A stretch of 64,000 nt of DNA from Catellatospora bangladeshensis (GCF_016862575.1 NZ_BONF01000011.1:186001-250000), one strand, 5' to 3'. Counted from the stretch's first letter, positions 31,976-40,180 are shown. The notes: generated by a model not told the origin, from the sequence alone. Translations and numbers: made by a program.

Positions 31976-32006
31976 AAAAAATCAGACAAAATTTGAGCCA
32001 ATCGCA

Positions 32007-32035
32007 CCAAAGTATGGCGGGTTCAGTGTCGAATC
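32007..32035 (+). promoter_or_regulatory. Possible SigK promoter of the fasciclin gene
   Basis: CCAAAG (32007-32012), 16 bases, TCGAATC (32029-32035): the -10 differs by one base from CCGAATC and half of the -35 matches CCATCC. A TCACCGGT direct repeat (32034-32041 and 32049-32056) follows. Confidence 0.4.
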
Positions 32036-32075
32036 ACCGGTGGAGGTTTTCACCGGTAAGAAAGGACCCACCGTC

Positions 32076-32738
32076 ATGTACGGGAAGAGGAAGCTCACGA
32101 CGGTCTTCGCCGTCGCCGCGTTCTCGCTCTCGCTGGCCCTCGCGGCCTGCGGGAGCGAGACCATGAACACCCCGGCCGCGCAGCCGACGGGCGTGCCCAC
32201 CTCGATGCCGACCGCGGTGCCGACCACGATGCCGTCGGGGACGACCTCGCCCGGCATGGGCGGCATGTTCGGCGCGGGCTGCGGCACGCTGCCCAAGGAC
32301 CCGGCCAACCCCGGCAGCCCGCAGATGATGGCCCAGCAGCCGATCGCCACGGCCGCGGCCGGCAACCCGCAGCTGGCCACGCTGACCGCGGCGGTCCAGC
32401 AGGCGGGCCTGGCCGACCAGCTCAACAGCGCCGAGGCGGTCACCATCTTCGCGCCGGTCAACGAGGCCTTCGCCAAGATCCCGAAGGAGCAGCTGGACCA
32501 GGTGCTGGCGAACCCGGAGCAGCTCAAGAAGATCCTGACCTACCACGTGGTGGGCCAGAAGATCGACCCGGCCAAGCTCGCTGCCACCTTCCAGACCCTG
32601 GAGGGCCAGGACATCACCGTCACCGGCAGCGGCCAGGACTTCAAGGTCAACGACACCGCGACCATCGTCTGCGGCAACATCCCGACCAAGAACGGCACCG
32701 TCTACCTCATCGACGGCGTCCTCATGCCCCCGTCCTGA
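32076..32738 (+). CDS. Fasciclin-domain (FAS1) lipoprotein, MPT70/MPT83-like
   Basis: 220 residues; AAAGGA 9 bases before the ATG. Signal peptide with lipobox LAAC (about 22-25), a Met/Pro/Thr-rich linker, then one FAS1 domain (about 85-220): NPQLATLTAAVQQAGLADQL, VTIFAPVNEAFAKIP, ILTYHVVGQKI, GTVYLIDGVLMP. These are the H1/H2 blocks of FAS1. A surface adhesion-type protein, exported and lipid-anchored. In mycobacteria the homologues are the main SigK targets; here it lies directly behind sigK-rskA with a SigK-like -10. A family A repeat follows. Confidence 0.92.
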   Translation: MYGKRKLTTVFAVAAFSLSLALAACGSETMNTPAAQPTGVPTSMPTAVPTTMPSGTTSPGMGGMFGAGCGTLPKDPANPGSPQMMAQQPIATAAAGNPQLATLTAAVQQAGLADQLNSAEAVTIFAPVNEAFAKIPKEQLDQVLANPEQLKKILTYHVVGQKIDPAKLAATFQTLEGQDITVTGSGQDFKVNDTATIVCGNIPTKNGTVYLIDGVLMPPS

Positions 32739-32743
32739 CAGCC

Positions 32744-32795
32744 GAAGGAAGGGCACCTTCTTATCGTTATACGTAGAAGAAGGTGCCCTTCTTAA
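32744..32795. repeat. Palindromic repeat, family A copy 6 (hairpin arrangement)
   Basis: GAAGGAAGGGCACCTTCTTA faces AGAAGGTGCCCTTCTTAA around a CGTTATACGTAGA linker, 6 bases after the fasciclin stop. Likely terminator. Confidence 0.88.
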
Positions 32796-32872
32796 TCCCT
32801 CTCGCCGCGGGCCGCCTCATTCACGGCGCGCAGGCCCGTCATCAGCCCCGGCCCGTGCCACCGGATGGGAGC

Positions 32873-33292
32873 ATGTCTGTCGTGACCGGAGAACACGATC
32901 TGGCGCTGCTGCTGCGCGGGCTGCAGCCGCAGCGGCACCCGTACGAGTACGTCTTCACCACCGTCACCGGCGCCGTCCCGCCGGGCGTGCACCCCGTGGT
33001 GACCGTCGCCGAACCCGAGGGCACCACACTCGTCGTGATGCGCGCCGAGGCGGACGCGGCCGGGCTGCCGTACGACTTCGTGGCCACCTGGATCACCCTG
33101 CGCGTGCACTCGGCGCTGGACGCGGTCGGGCTGACCGCCGCCGTCTCCGGCGCGCTGGCCGACATCGGCATGAGCTGCAACGTGGTCGCCGGCTACTTCC
33201 ACGACCACCTGTTCGTACGCTGCGCCGACGCCGACCGCGCGATGACCGTGCTGGCCGCCCTGTCCACCGGGAGCCAGCCGGTCCGCGCCTGA
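32873..33292 (+). CDS. ACT-domain protein
   Basis: 139 residues from ATG 32873; a GTG at 32882 has better spacing to GGGAG and is equally likely. Two ACT-like beta-alpha-beta units: residues 10-75 (EYVFTTVTGAVPPGVHPVVT, TTLVVMRAEADAAGLPYDFV) and 76-139 (WITLRVHSALDAVGLTAAVS, GMSCNVVAGYFHDHLFV, ADRAMTVLAAL). Stand-alone ACT proteins bind amino acids or related small molecules and act as regulators. No linked biosynthetic gene. Confidence 0.8.
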   Translation: MSVVTGEHDLALLLRGLQPQRHPYEYVFTTVTGAVPPGVHPVVTVAEPEGTTLVVMRAEADAAGLPYDFVATWITLRVHSALDAVGLTAAVSGALADIGMSCNVVAGYFHDHLFVRCADADRAMTVLAALSTGSQPVRA

Positions 33293-33304
33293 CCGGGCGG
33301 CGGC

Positions 33305-34051
33305 TCAGCCGAACGCCCGCGCCCAGTCCGCCGCGTCGGCCTCGCTGTGCCAGCGGGTGAACCCGCACGGCCACGCGATCGGATCGTCGAGCGCCTCGCC
33401 ACCCCAGCGCTCCTCACCGGAGACCAGCAGCCGGGAGCCGACGCCGAAGGTCGGGTTGTCCACACTGGGCGAACTCCGGTACAGCATCGCCACGGTCACC
33501 CGCTCCCCCGTCCCGCCCCGGTACCACCGGTTCACCCGGAAGGTGACCGGCGCGTACAGGTGGAACGGATCCTTGCGGACCGGCCCCTTCCCGAAGCGCA
33601 CAACCTCGCCGTCGAACGCGAAACGCCGCCGCGCCAGGTTCGGCACGTTGTACTCCTCGATGCAGCTCATCAGGCCGGAACCGCCGAACACGTCGCCCCG
33701 CGGAGCAGACGGCGTCACGGACGGCTCGGCCGCGGGCGAACCCGGACCCGCGACCGACGCAGACGGCACCCCCGGCTGCGCACCGGTAGGATCCGCCGGG
33801 CGCAGCAGGCCCGGCAGCACCAGGCCGGAGGCCGCGAGCGCGACGGCGGCCGCCCCGGCGGCCACCAGCACCGGCCGACGCCCACGGCGCACCGACGGAG
33901 CCGCCGCCACCGACACGTCCACCGCAGTGATCCGCTGCAACAGGGCGTCCTGCGCGGCACGGTCGCCGAGCACCGCCAGGCGCTCCGCGTCGAGCCGGCA
34001 GGCGTCCTCGACGTATCCGTCCAGCCGGTCGTCCTTCGCACTCATCGTCAC
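33305..34051 (-). CDS. Single-TM protein paired with an ECF sigma factor (probable anti-sigma factor)
   Basis: 248 residues; ATG 34051 or 34045. Acidic N-terminus (DRLDGYVEDACRLDAERLAV), TM helix about 58-78 (VLVAAGAAAVALAASGLVLP), Pro/Ser linker, and an exported domain (about 120-248) with MSCIEEYNVPNLARRRFAF and YAPVTFRVNRWYRGG. There is no HxxxCxxC zinc motif, so it is not a classic ZAS anti-sigma. The 55-base gap to the sigma gene and the topology suggest that it controls that sigma. Role inferred from context. Confidence 0.7.
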   Translation of the reverse strand: MTMSAKDDRLDGYVEDACRLDAERLAVLGDRAAQDALLQRITAVDVSVAAAPSVRRGRRPVLVAAGAAAVALAASGLVLPGLLRPADPTGAQPGVPSASVAGPGSPAAEPSVTPSAPRGDVFGGSGLMSCIEEYNVPNLARRRFAFDGEVVRFGKGPVRKDPFHLYAPVTFRVNRWYRGGTGERVTVAMLYRSSPSVDNPTFGVGSRLLVSGEERWGGEALDDPIAWPCGFTRWHSEADAADWARAFG

Positions 34052-34106
34052 CGTCTCCTCCCGCCGTCACCGCTGCGCCGCAGCCTGTCCAGATCCGTTC
34101 GGGCCG

Positions 34107-34649
34107 TCACCCGGTCACCCCCGCCGACGCCAGCTCGCGGGCGAACCGCGATCGCGCCCGGTGCAGGCGCACCCGCACCGCCACCCCGCTGCAGCCCAGC
34201 ACCTGCCCGACCTCGGCCGCCGTCAGACCCTCGACCGCCACCAGCGTCAAGATCTCCTGATCGTCGGGGCGCAGCCGCCGGAACGCCGCCCGCACCGCAT
34301 CCGGCACGGCCGCGTCGTCGGGCGGACGCACCGCCTCGGCACGGGCCGCGGCCGACTGCAGCCGCTCGCCGAGCCGCTCCCGGCGCCGCCGCGCCCGCTG
34401 CTGGTTGGCCAGCACCAGCCGCGCGACGCCGTACAGCCACAGCCTCGCCGCGGGCCCCTCGGGGACGTCGTCGAGCCGCCGCCACGCGGTCAGGAACGTC
34501 TCGGCCACCACGTCGGCCGCGTCGTCGGGCGTCGGCGCGCGCCGCAGCGCGTAGGCCAGGATCAGCTGGTAGTTCGCCGCATAGGCATCCTCGAAGACGG
34601 CACGGCGCCGCGCCGCGCCCGCCCGGGTCGTCTCTCCAGCCGCCACCAT
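34107..34649 (-). CDS. ECF-type RNA polymerase sigma factor
   Basis: 180 residues from ATG 34649 (34670 also possible). Region 2: AVFEDAYAANYQLILAYALR, TPDDAADVVAETFLTAWRRL, RLWLYGVARLVLANQQRARR. Region 4: PDDQEILTLVAVEGLTAAEV, GQVLGCSGVAVRVRLHRARS. It belongs with the SigE/RpoE-like ECFs of actinomycetes. Co-directional with a TM protein at its 3' side, its probable regulator. Regulon unknown. Confidence 0.88.
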   Translation of the reverse strand: MVAAGETTRAGAARRRAVFEDAYAANYQLILAYALRRAPTPDDAADVVAETFLTAWRRLDDVPEGPAARLWLYGVARLVLANQQRARRRRERLGERLQSAAARAEAVRPPDDAAVPDAVRAAFRRLRPDDQEILTLVAVEGLTAAEVGQVLGCSGVAVRVRLHRARSRFARELASAGVTG

Positions 34650-34791
34650 GCCCCGTCCCGCCATCCGCATCGGTCTACGCCGAGCACATGTCCGCCAACC
34701 CCGCCCGCGTTACACCCCGGCCCGGCGCTACTCCGCGGGGAGTACGCGTACCGTCTCCCGCCGTACGACGACGGCGCCACCTCCCCCGACC

Positions 34792-34797
34792 TAGCGT
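34792..34797 (+). promoter_or_regulatory. Leaderless -10 box of the histidine kinase gene
   Basis: TAGCGT, seven bases (GTTCACC), then ATG at 34805. No ribosome site. Confidence 0.55.
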
Positions 34798-34804
34798 GTT
34801 CACC

Positions 34805-35926
34805 ATGACCTGGGACCACCCGTACCGGCGGCGAGGGCGCAAGCGGCTCATCCCGCTGCTCGTCGCCGCCATCCAGATGATCGGCGTGACCTTCGCCAGC
34901 CACTTCCCCGCGAACCAGGCGCCCGCCACACCGCGTTCGCTGGACCTGCTCGCGTACGCGCTGCTGGCCGGCTCCGCGCTGGCGATGTGGCTGGTCCACG
35001 TCCGCGTCGAGCTGGCGCTGGGAGTGGTCACCGCGCTCACCGCGACCTACCTCGCGCTCGGCTACCCGTGGGGCCCGTTCTTCCTCGCGTTCCTGTTCAT
35101 GCTGATCCTGGCCGTGGTGCTGGGACGGCAGCTGTCCGCCGCGCTCACCGCCGCCGCCGGGTACGCCCTGTTCGTCTGGCTCACCGCACGCCGCGGCATC
35201 GACCCCCTGTCCTGGCACAGCCTCGTGGCCGCCGTGGTCATCGTCGGGGTGCTGCTGTTCGCGCAGGTCGTACGGGCCAACCGGGACCGGATCGTGGAGC
35301 AGCGCCGCCGCCGGGCCGGCGACGAGCGGCTGCGCATGGCCCGCGAGGTGCACGACGTCGTCGCCCACCACATCTCCCTGATCAACGTGCAGGCCGGGGT
35401 GGCGCTGCACCTGCTCGACGACGACCCCGAGCAGGCCCGCACCGCGCTCGCCGCGATCAAGCAGGCCAGCCGGGACACCCTGCGCGAGCTGCGGCAGACC
35501 CTCGGCGTGCTGCGCGGCGTCGACGAGCAGGCCCCCCGCAGCCCCGCGCCCAGCCTCGACCGGCTCGACGAGCTGGTCGAGCGCTTCGCCACCGCCGGGC
35601 TGCGCGTCGACGTCCACGTCACCGGGCGACCCCGGCCGCTGCCGACCGCCGTCGACCTCGCCGCGTACCGCATCGTGCAGGAGTCGCTGACCAACGTGCA
35701 CCGGCACGCCGGGGTGGACAGCGCCGAGGTCACCGTCGGCTACGACACCGACGAGATCGTCCTGGACATCACCGACCGGGGCCGCGGCGGCGACGCCGCC
35801 GAGGGCAACGGCCTGTCCGGCATCCGCGAACGCGCCGCCTCCCTCGGCGGCACGGTCGCGGTCGGCCCCCGGCCCGAGGGCGGGTTCACCGTCTGCGCCG
35901 TCCTGCCCACCGGAGGCGACTCGTGA
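34805..35926 (+). CDS. Sensor histidine kinase, NarL-partner type (HisKA_3)
   Basis: 373 residues. Five or six TM helices in the first 145 residues and no extracytoplasmic sensor domain. HisKA_3 dimerisation helix with phosphorylated His in RMAREVHDVVAHHISLINVQ, then HATPase_c with N box (ESLTNVHRHAGV), DITDRGRGG and EGNGLSGIRERAASLGG. Autophosphorylates and passes phosphate to the response regulator with which it overlaps (GTGA). Such membrane-embedded kinases often sense membrane or envelope state. Leaderless start. Confidence 0.93.
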   Translation: MTWDHPYRRRGRKRLIPLLVAAIQMIGVTFASHFPANQAPATPRSLDLLAYALLAGSALAMWLVHVRVELALGVVTALTATYLALGYPWGPFFLAFLFMLILAVVLGRQLSAALTAAAGYALFVWLTARRGIDPLSWHSLVAAVVIVGVLLFAQVVRANRDRIVEQRRRRAGDERLRMAREVHDVVAHHISLINVQAGVALHLLDDDPEQARTALAAIKQASRDTLRELRQTLGVLRGVDEQAPRSPAPSLDRLDELVERFATAGLRVDVHVTGRPRPLPTAVDLAAYRIVQESLTNVHRHAGVDSAEVTVGYDTDEIVLDITDRGRGGDAAEGNGLSGIRERAASLGGTVAVGPRPEGGFTVCAVLPTGGDS

Positions 35927-36600
35927 TCAAGGTGCTGCTCGTGGACGACCAGGCCCTGGTCAGGGCCGGTTTCCGGGCCCTGCTGTCCGCGCAGGACGAC
36001 ATCACCGTGGTGGGCGAGGCCCCCGACGGCGAGGAGGGAGTACGCCAGACCGCCGCGCTGCACCCCGACGTGGTCCTCATGGACATCCGCATGCCGCGCC
36101 TGGACGGCATCGAGGCCACCCGGCGCATCGCCGCCGACCCGGCGCTCGCCGACGTCAAGGTCGTCATCCTGACCACCTTCGACCTCGACGAGTACGTCTT
36201 CGACGCGCTGCGCGACGGGGCCAGCGGCTTCCTGGTCAAGGACACCGAGCCCGCCGACCTGATCCAGGCCGTGCGGGTCGTCGCCCGGGGCGACGCGCTG
36301 CTGTCCCCCGGGGTCACCCGGCGGCTCATCGCCGAGTACGCCCAGCGCTCGCGGCGCCCCCGGGACAACACCCGCGCCGCGGCGCTGGACGCGCTCACCG
36401 ACCGCGAGCGCGAGGTGATGGCCCTGGTCGCGGCCGGGCTGTCCAACGACGAGATCGGCGAGCGGCTGTTCGTCAGCCCCGCCACCGCCAAGACCCACGT
36501 CAGCCGCGCGATGGTGAAGCTCGGCGTGCGCGACCGGGCCCACCTGGTCGTCGAGGCGTACGAGTCGGGCCTGGTCCGGCCCGGCTGGACAGGAGAGTGA
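35923..36600 (+). CDS. NarL/LuxR-type response regulator
   Basis: 225 residues; GTG start overlapping the kinase stop. Receiver domain 1-120 (IKVLLVDDQALVRAGFRALL, the phosphoacceptor Asp in VVLMDIRMP, the Lys in FLVKDTEP), and a C-terminal LuxR helix-turn-helix (LTDREREVMALVAAGLSNDE, then TAKTHVSRAMVKLGVRDRAH). Binds DNA when phosphorylated by the adjacent kinase. The next gene starts 3 bases after its stop and is a likely operon member. Confidence 0.95.
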   Translation: MIKVLLVDDQALVRAGFRALLSAQDDITVVGEAPDGEEGVRQTAALHPDVVLMDIRMPRLDGIEATRRIAADPALADVKVVILTTFDLDEYVFDALRDGASGFLVKDTEPADLIQAVRVVARGDALLSPGVTRRLIAEYAQRSRRPRDNTRAAALDALTDREREVMALVAAGLSNDEIGERLFVSPATAKTHVSRAMVKLGVRDRAHLVVEAYESGLVRPGWTGE

Positions 36601-36602
36601 CC

Positions 36603-37139
36603 ATGCCCGCCACCGCCACCGCCCCGGCCCGCCCCACGCGGCCCGCCCGCCCGCAGGCGCCGCGGCTGCCCCGCAACGCGCGCCGGTTCCTGCTCACCGC
36701 GCACGTCGTCACGTCCGTCGGCTGGCTCGGCGTCGCGTACGCGCTGCTGGTCATGGCGCTCACCGCGCAGGCCGCCGACGACGCTGGTGCCCGCGCGGCG
36801 ACGTACTCCCTGATGCTGTCCCTCGACACCGCCGCGATGCTGCCGCTGGGCCTGGCCGCGCTGGTCACCGGCGTGATCCTGGGCCTGGGCACGCACTGGG
36901 GCGTGCTGCGCCACTGGTGGGTCGCGGTCAAGCTGGTCCTGAACGTGGCCGTGCTGGTCGTGCCGATGCTGACCCGCCACCCGGCCCTGCTCGACGCCGT
37001 CGACACCGCCCGCGCGGGCCTGCTCACCGTCCCCGACGGCCGCGTCCTCGACGGCTCGATCGCCTCCGTCATCGTCCTCACCACCGCCACCGTCCTCTCC
37101 ATCTACAAACCCTGGGGCAAGACCCGCGCCCCCTTCTAG
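36603..37139 (+). CDS. DUF2269-like membrane protein
   Basis: 178 residues; AGGAGA 6 bases before the ATG, overlapping the response-regulator stop region. Basic Pro/Ala/Arg-rich N-terminus (1-28), then four TM helices (about 31-52, 68-90, 100-120, 145-163). AHVVTSVGWLGVAYALLVMA and HWWVAVKLVLNVAVL resemble DUF2269/copper-resistance-D-like integral proteins with conserved His in the first and third helices. Third gene of the two-component operon, perhaps the effector or input. The stop lies in a 75-nt hairpin repeat. Confidence 0.75.
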   Translation: MPATATAPARPTRPARPQAPRLPRNARRFLLTAHVVTSVGWLGVAYALLVMALTAQAADDAGARAATYSLMLSLDTAAMLPLGLAALVTGVILGLGTHWGVLRHWWVAVKLVLNVAVLVVPMLTRHPALLDAVDTARAGLLTVPDGRVLDGSIASVIVLTTATVLSIYKPWGKTRAPF

Positions 37140-37213
37140 ATCACCCGACTTGCCAGGCACCTGGGCGTATCTTGAAGCGCCTTTCGCCCAAGTGCCTGGC
37201 AAGTACGACGATC
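37139..37213. repeat. 75-nt hairpin repeat, family B copy 2
   Basis: Arms GATCACCCGACTTGCCAGGC and GCCTGGCAAGTACGACGATC, inner TTGGGCG-like/CGCCCAA stem, apex TATCTTGAAGCGCCTTT. It begins on the last base of the stop codon of the preceding gene. Confidence 0.85.
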
Positions 37214-37368
37214 TTCGGGGCCGGACGCCCCGGCGCGGTGATGCCGGGACGGCAGGCCAGGCGGGCGGGTCGCGGCGGCGGCGAGGCGTGCGGGTCACGG
37301 CGGCCGCGATGGACGGCTCGCCTGGCGGCGGCGCGGTGGACGGGTCGCCTGGCGGCGGGCGGATGCCG

Positions 37369-37374
37369 TAGCCT
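37369..37374 (+). promoter_or_regulatory. Leaderless -10 box of the gene at 37381
   Basis: TAGCCT, six bases (GCACCG), then GTG. No ribosome site. Confidence 0.5.
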
Positions 37375-37380
37375 GCACCG

Positions 37381-37779
37381 GTGCTTCTCCGGATGATCGT
37401 GGCCGCCGCGCTGGCCGGGCTGGGTCTGCTGCTGCCCCAGCCCTGGGCCCGGGTGCCGCTGACGCTCGCCGTCGGCCTGGTCGTCGGCGCCGTGGTCACC
37501 CGGCTGTTCCCGAACCTGCGGCCACGGCCCGCGAACCGGTTCGGCCCGCCGATCGCGTTCACGCCCGGCGTGCACCGGGTCGTGCTCAGCGCCCCCGAAC
37601 GCGACGTCAAGGTCCTCGCGGAGATCCGCTCCTCCCTGGACATCCCCCTCGACCAGGCGTTCGACCTGATCCGGCACAAGCCCGCCACGGTGATACGCGA
37701 CGTCGCCCAGCCCGACGCCGACGAACTCGCCCGCCGCCTGCGCGCCGCCGGCGCGACCGTCACGGTCACACCGCACTGA
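37381..37779 (+). CDS. Membrane-anchored protein with an L7/L12 C-terminal-like domain
   Basis: 132 residues. Two close TM helices (about 3-18 and 25-44) followed by a soluble domain of about 75 residues. The latter (HRVVLSAPERDVKVLAEIRS, then FDLIRHKPATVIRDVAQPDA, then LARRLRAAGATVTVTP) has the pattern of the ribosomal L7/L12 C-terminal fold: KxxVIKxVR-like helix, VxxxPxxI(k) turn, AxxLKxxLExAGAxVxV ending. In actinomycetes several proteins carry this domain off the ribosome. Partner unknown. Confidence 0.72.
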   Translation: MLLRMIVAAALAGLGLLLPQPWARVPLTLAVGLVVGAVVTRLFPNLRPRPANRFGPPIAFTPGVHRVVLSAPERDVKVLAEIRSSLDIPLDQAFDLIRHKPATVIRDVAQPDADELARRLRAAGATVTVTPH

Positions 37780-37812
37780 CCCGCCCGACTCCGGCTCCCG
37801 GCTCCGGCCTCC

Positions 37813-37870
37813 CGGCTCGCGGCTCGCGGCTCGCGGCTCGCGGCTCGCGGCTCGCGGCTCGCGGCTCGCG
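37813..37870. repeat. Tandem heptamer array (CGGCTCG)8
   Basis: Eight consecutive CGGCTCG units plus CG, with no interruption. Noncoding; a likely slippage-prone simple repeat. Confidence 0.95.
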
Positions 37871-37876
37871 GGTGAT

Positions 37877-37937
37877 GATCGCTGGTTCGTGTCGAAAGGT
37901 GCGGTAGAACCGAAGATCTGGACACGAACTAGCGATC
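37877..37937. repeat. 61-nt hairpin repeat, family C copy 1
   Basis: GATCGCTGGTTCGTGTC faces GACACGAACTAGCGATC (15 of 17 pairs) around GAAAGGTG...AGATCTG. Other copies are at 55686-55746 and 56930-56990, with a decayed one at 57011-57072. Confidence 0.8.
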
Positions 37938-38113
37938 TTGGCCTAGCGGGCCGCGAGACCGGCGCGGCGCTGAGCACGGACAGCCCACGGACGGTTAATG
38001 CGGACACGCGAACGGTTAACCCGCATGCAACAGCCGGTCGTTAGCATCGGCGACCATCGACGCGACGGACGACGGCGTCATCACGGGTCGCATCTGCAGA
38101 TCGGGAGCCCGCT

Positions 38114-40162
38114 ATGGCACAGCACCTCCTCGTGGTCGACTTCGGCACACACCAGACCACCGCGGCGTTCGTCGCCGACACCCAGGTCCACCCCGTCCCC
38201 TGCCCGGTGACCGGGGCCCTCAGCCGCCCCTCGGCGGTCTGCCTCGACGGCGAGAGCCTGCTCGTCGGCACCGCCGCCGTACGCCGCCGGGACACCCTGC
38301 CCCGCTGGTTCGCCACCGGCCCCCGGCAGGCCCTCGACACCGGCGAGCTCGTCCGGCTCGGCGACCGGCAGCACTCCGCCGAGGAGGTGCTCGCGGCGTA
38401 CCTGCACGTGCTGCGGCTGGAATCCGAGCACCGCTTCGGCGTGCCCGTCGAGCGGCTCGCGCTGACCGTGCCCGCGTTCTACGAACCGCAGGACCGCCGC
38501 CGCGAGGCGCTGCTCGCGGTCGCGACGGAGGCCGGGTTCCCCGACGCCGAGCTGGTCGGCGACGCGGCGGCGGCGGTGCTGGACCCGTACACCCACGGCG
38601 ACCTGCCCGACGGCGCGCTGGTGCTGGTCTGCGACCTGGGCGCGGCCTGGACGGTGTCCCTGGCCCGGGTGCACGGCGAGCGCGTCGAGGTCCTCGCCCA
38701 CGAGACCTCCGGCAGCGGCCAGGACTTCGACCTGCTGCTCGTCAACGACCTGCGGGCCGCGCTGCACGGCTGGCTGACCCCGGCGCTGCAGGCGGGCGGC
38801 GACACGGGCCTGCTCGCCCGCTACGCCGCGGGTGACTTCGTACGCTCGGTCAAGCACCGGCTGGCGGAGTCCTCGGAGGTCGTCGACCGGATCACTCCGA
38901 CCGCCCCGCCGTACCGGCTGGACCGGGCCGGGCTGGACCGGCTCGCCGAACCGGCGCTGCGCTGGCTGGCCGCGAGCTGCCGGGCCGTGGTGGCCCGCGC
39001 CGGGTTCAGCCTGCCGGACGTGACCGGGGTGCTGCTGGTCGGCGGCGCGTCCCGGCTGCCTGCGGCCCGCGCGGTGCTGCGCGCCGAGCTGGGCCGGCCG
39101 GTGCGGCACCCGACCGAGCCGGAGCACGCCGTGATCCGCGGTGCCGCCCGCTGGGCCGGCCGGCGCACCCAACGCCAGGTGCCCGCCAACACCGCGACGT
39201 GGCGGATGGAGCCGCTGAGCTGGGATCTGCCCGACGGCCGGGCCCGGCTGGTGCGGTGGCTGGTCGAGCCGGGCGGCCAGTACACCGCCGGGGCGACGCT
39301 GGCGCAGGTGCGCACCGCCGACGACCGCGTCTACGACCTGACCGCGCAGCGCGACGGCATCCTCATGGAGCAGCGCGCCGTGGCCGGCGCGTACCTGACC
39401 TCGGACACGGTCGCGGCGATGAGCCGGTCGGCGAAGCTGCTCGGCGGCGACCGGGCCGCCCGGCGGCACCGCATGCAGGTCGCCGGGGACTGGCTGCTCA
39501 CCCCCGACCACGAGCTGCTCGTCGAGTGCGAGCGCACCGGCGCGTACGTGCGCACGCGTGCCATCGGCAACGGCGCGGTGGTCAACGAGATCCGCCCCCG
39601 GCAGCGGGCGGAGGAGAGCCAGGGCCGGGTGTTCGTCGCCCCGGGCGACCGGCTCGCACTGGTCTCCTGGACGCCGGACGGCCACTTCTCCGTGTGGGAC
39701 GTCGCCAGCGGCGAGCTGACCAGCAGTTTCAAGGCGGCGGCGAACAACCGGCCGGTCAAGGTGCTGGTGCACGAGGGCCAGTGGCGGCTCATCGCCGAGG
39801 CCGACCGCAAGGTCCACGTCGGGCGGTACGTGCGCGACGTCGCGACGCTGTGGGACCTGAGCAGCGGCACCGTGGTCGAGGAGATGGTCGGCGAGGACCT
39901 GTTCCGCCGCTACGCCGGTTTCATCGACCGCAGCCCGCACGACGGGTTCGCGCCGCAGTGCGACAGCCCCGACGGGCGGCTGCGGGCCGGCGTCGCGGGC
40001 AGCGCGGTCTGGCTGCACGAGGCCGGCACGGACGAGGAGGTGTTCCGCACCGACATCGGCGAGGCCAGCTCGGTCCGCACCGCCTTCAGCGCCGACGGCC
40101 ACCACCTGCTGGCCCGCTGGCGCACCGCCGACACCACCTGCGTCGACGTCTGGCAGGTCTGA
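38114..40162 (+). CDS. Hsp70-like ATPase fused to hammerhead-like and WD40-like domains
   Basis: 682 residues. Residues 1-355 are an Hsp70/actin-fold ATPase: phosphate-1 LVVDFGTHQTTAAF, connect DAAAAVLDPYT, phosphate-2 LVCDLGAAWTVSLARV, adenosine VLLVGGASRLPAARAVL. About 365-445 resembles a biotinyl/lipoyl hammerhead (LVRWLVEPGGQYTAGATLAQ, YDLTAQRDGILMEQRAVAGA) but without an obvious MKM Lys. About 450-682 has WD-like repeats (LALVSWTPDGHFSVWDVASG, VATLWDLSSGTVVE, TAFSADGHHLLARWRTAD). There is no Hsp70 substrate-binding domain. Possibly an NTP-driven switch with a propeller partner-binding region; no known system identified. GGAG is 7 bases upstream. Confidence 0.8.
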   Translation: MAQHLLVVDFGTHQTTAAFVADTQVHPVPCPVTGALSRPSAVCLDGESLLVGTAAVRRRDTLPRWFATGPRQALDTGELVRLGDRQHSAEEVLAAYLHVLRLESEHRFGVPVERLALTVPAFYEPQDRRREALLAVATEAGFPDAELVGDAAAAVLDPYTHGDLPDGALVLVCDLGAAWTVSLARVHGERVEVLAHETSGSGQDFDLLLVNDLRAALHGWLTPALQAGGDTGLLARYAAGDFVRSVKHRLAESSEVVDRITPTAPPYRLDRAGLDRLAEPALRWLAASCRAVVARAGFSLPDVTGVLLVGGASRLPAARAVLRAELGRPVRHPTEPEHAVIRGAARWAGRRTQRQVPANTATWRMEPLSWDLPDGRARLVRWLVEPGGQYTAGATLAQVRTADDRVYDLTAQRDGILMEQRAVAGAYLTSDTVAAMSRSAKLLGGDRAARRHRMQVAGDWLLTPDHELLVECERTGAYVRTRAIGNGAVVNEIRPRQRAEESQGRVFVAPGDRLALVSWTPDGHFSVWDVASGELTSSFKAAANNRPVKVLVHEGQWRLIAEADRKVHVGRYVRDVATLWDLSSGTVVEEMVGEDLFRRYAGFIDRSPHDGFAPQCDSPDGRLRAGVAGSAVWLHEAGTDEEVFRTDIGEASSVRTAFSADGHHLLARWRTADTTCVDVWQV

Positions 40163-40180
40163 CCCCGCCCGACCTCGCAT

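Larger units (their letters stand above)
37780..38113. other. 334-bp region without a gene, upstream of the Hsp70-like gene
   Basis: It holds an eight-copy heptamer array (37813-37870), a 61-nt hairpin (37877-37937), and two ACGGTTAA words at 37990-37997 and 38012-38019 on either side of GCGGACACG. Those may be promoter or operator elements for the gene at 38114. Confidence 0.6.

Noticed and set aside
37813-37870. CRISPR array
   Set aside because: Contiguous 7-bp simple repeat without spacers; no cas genes in the window.
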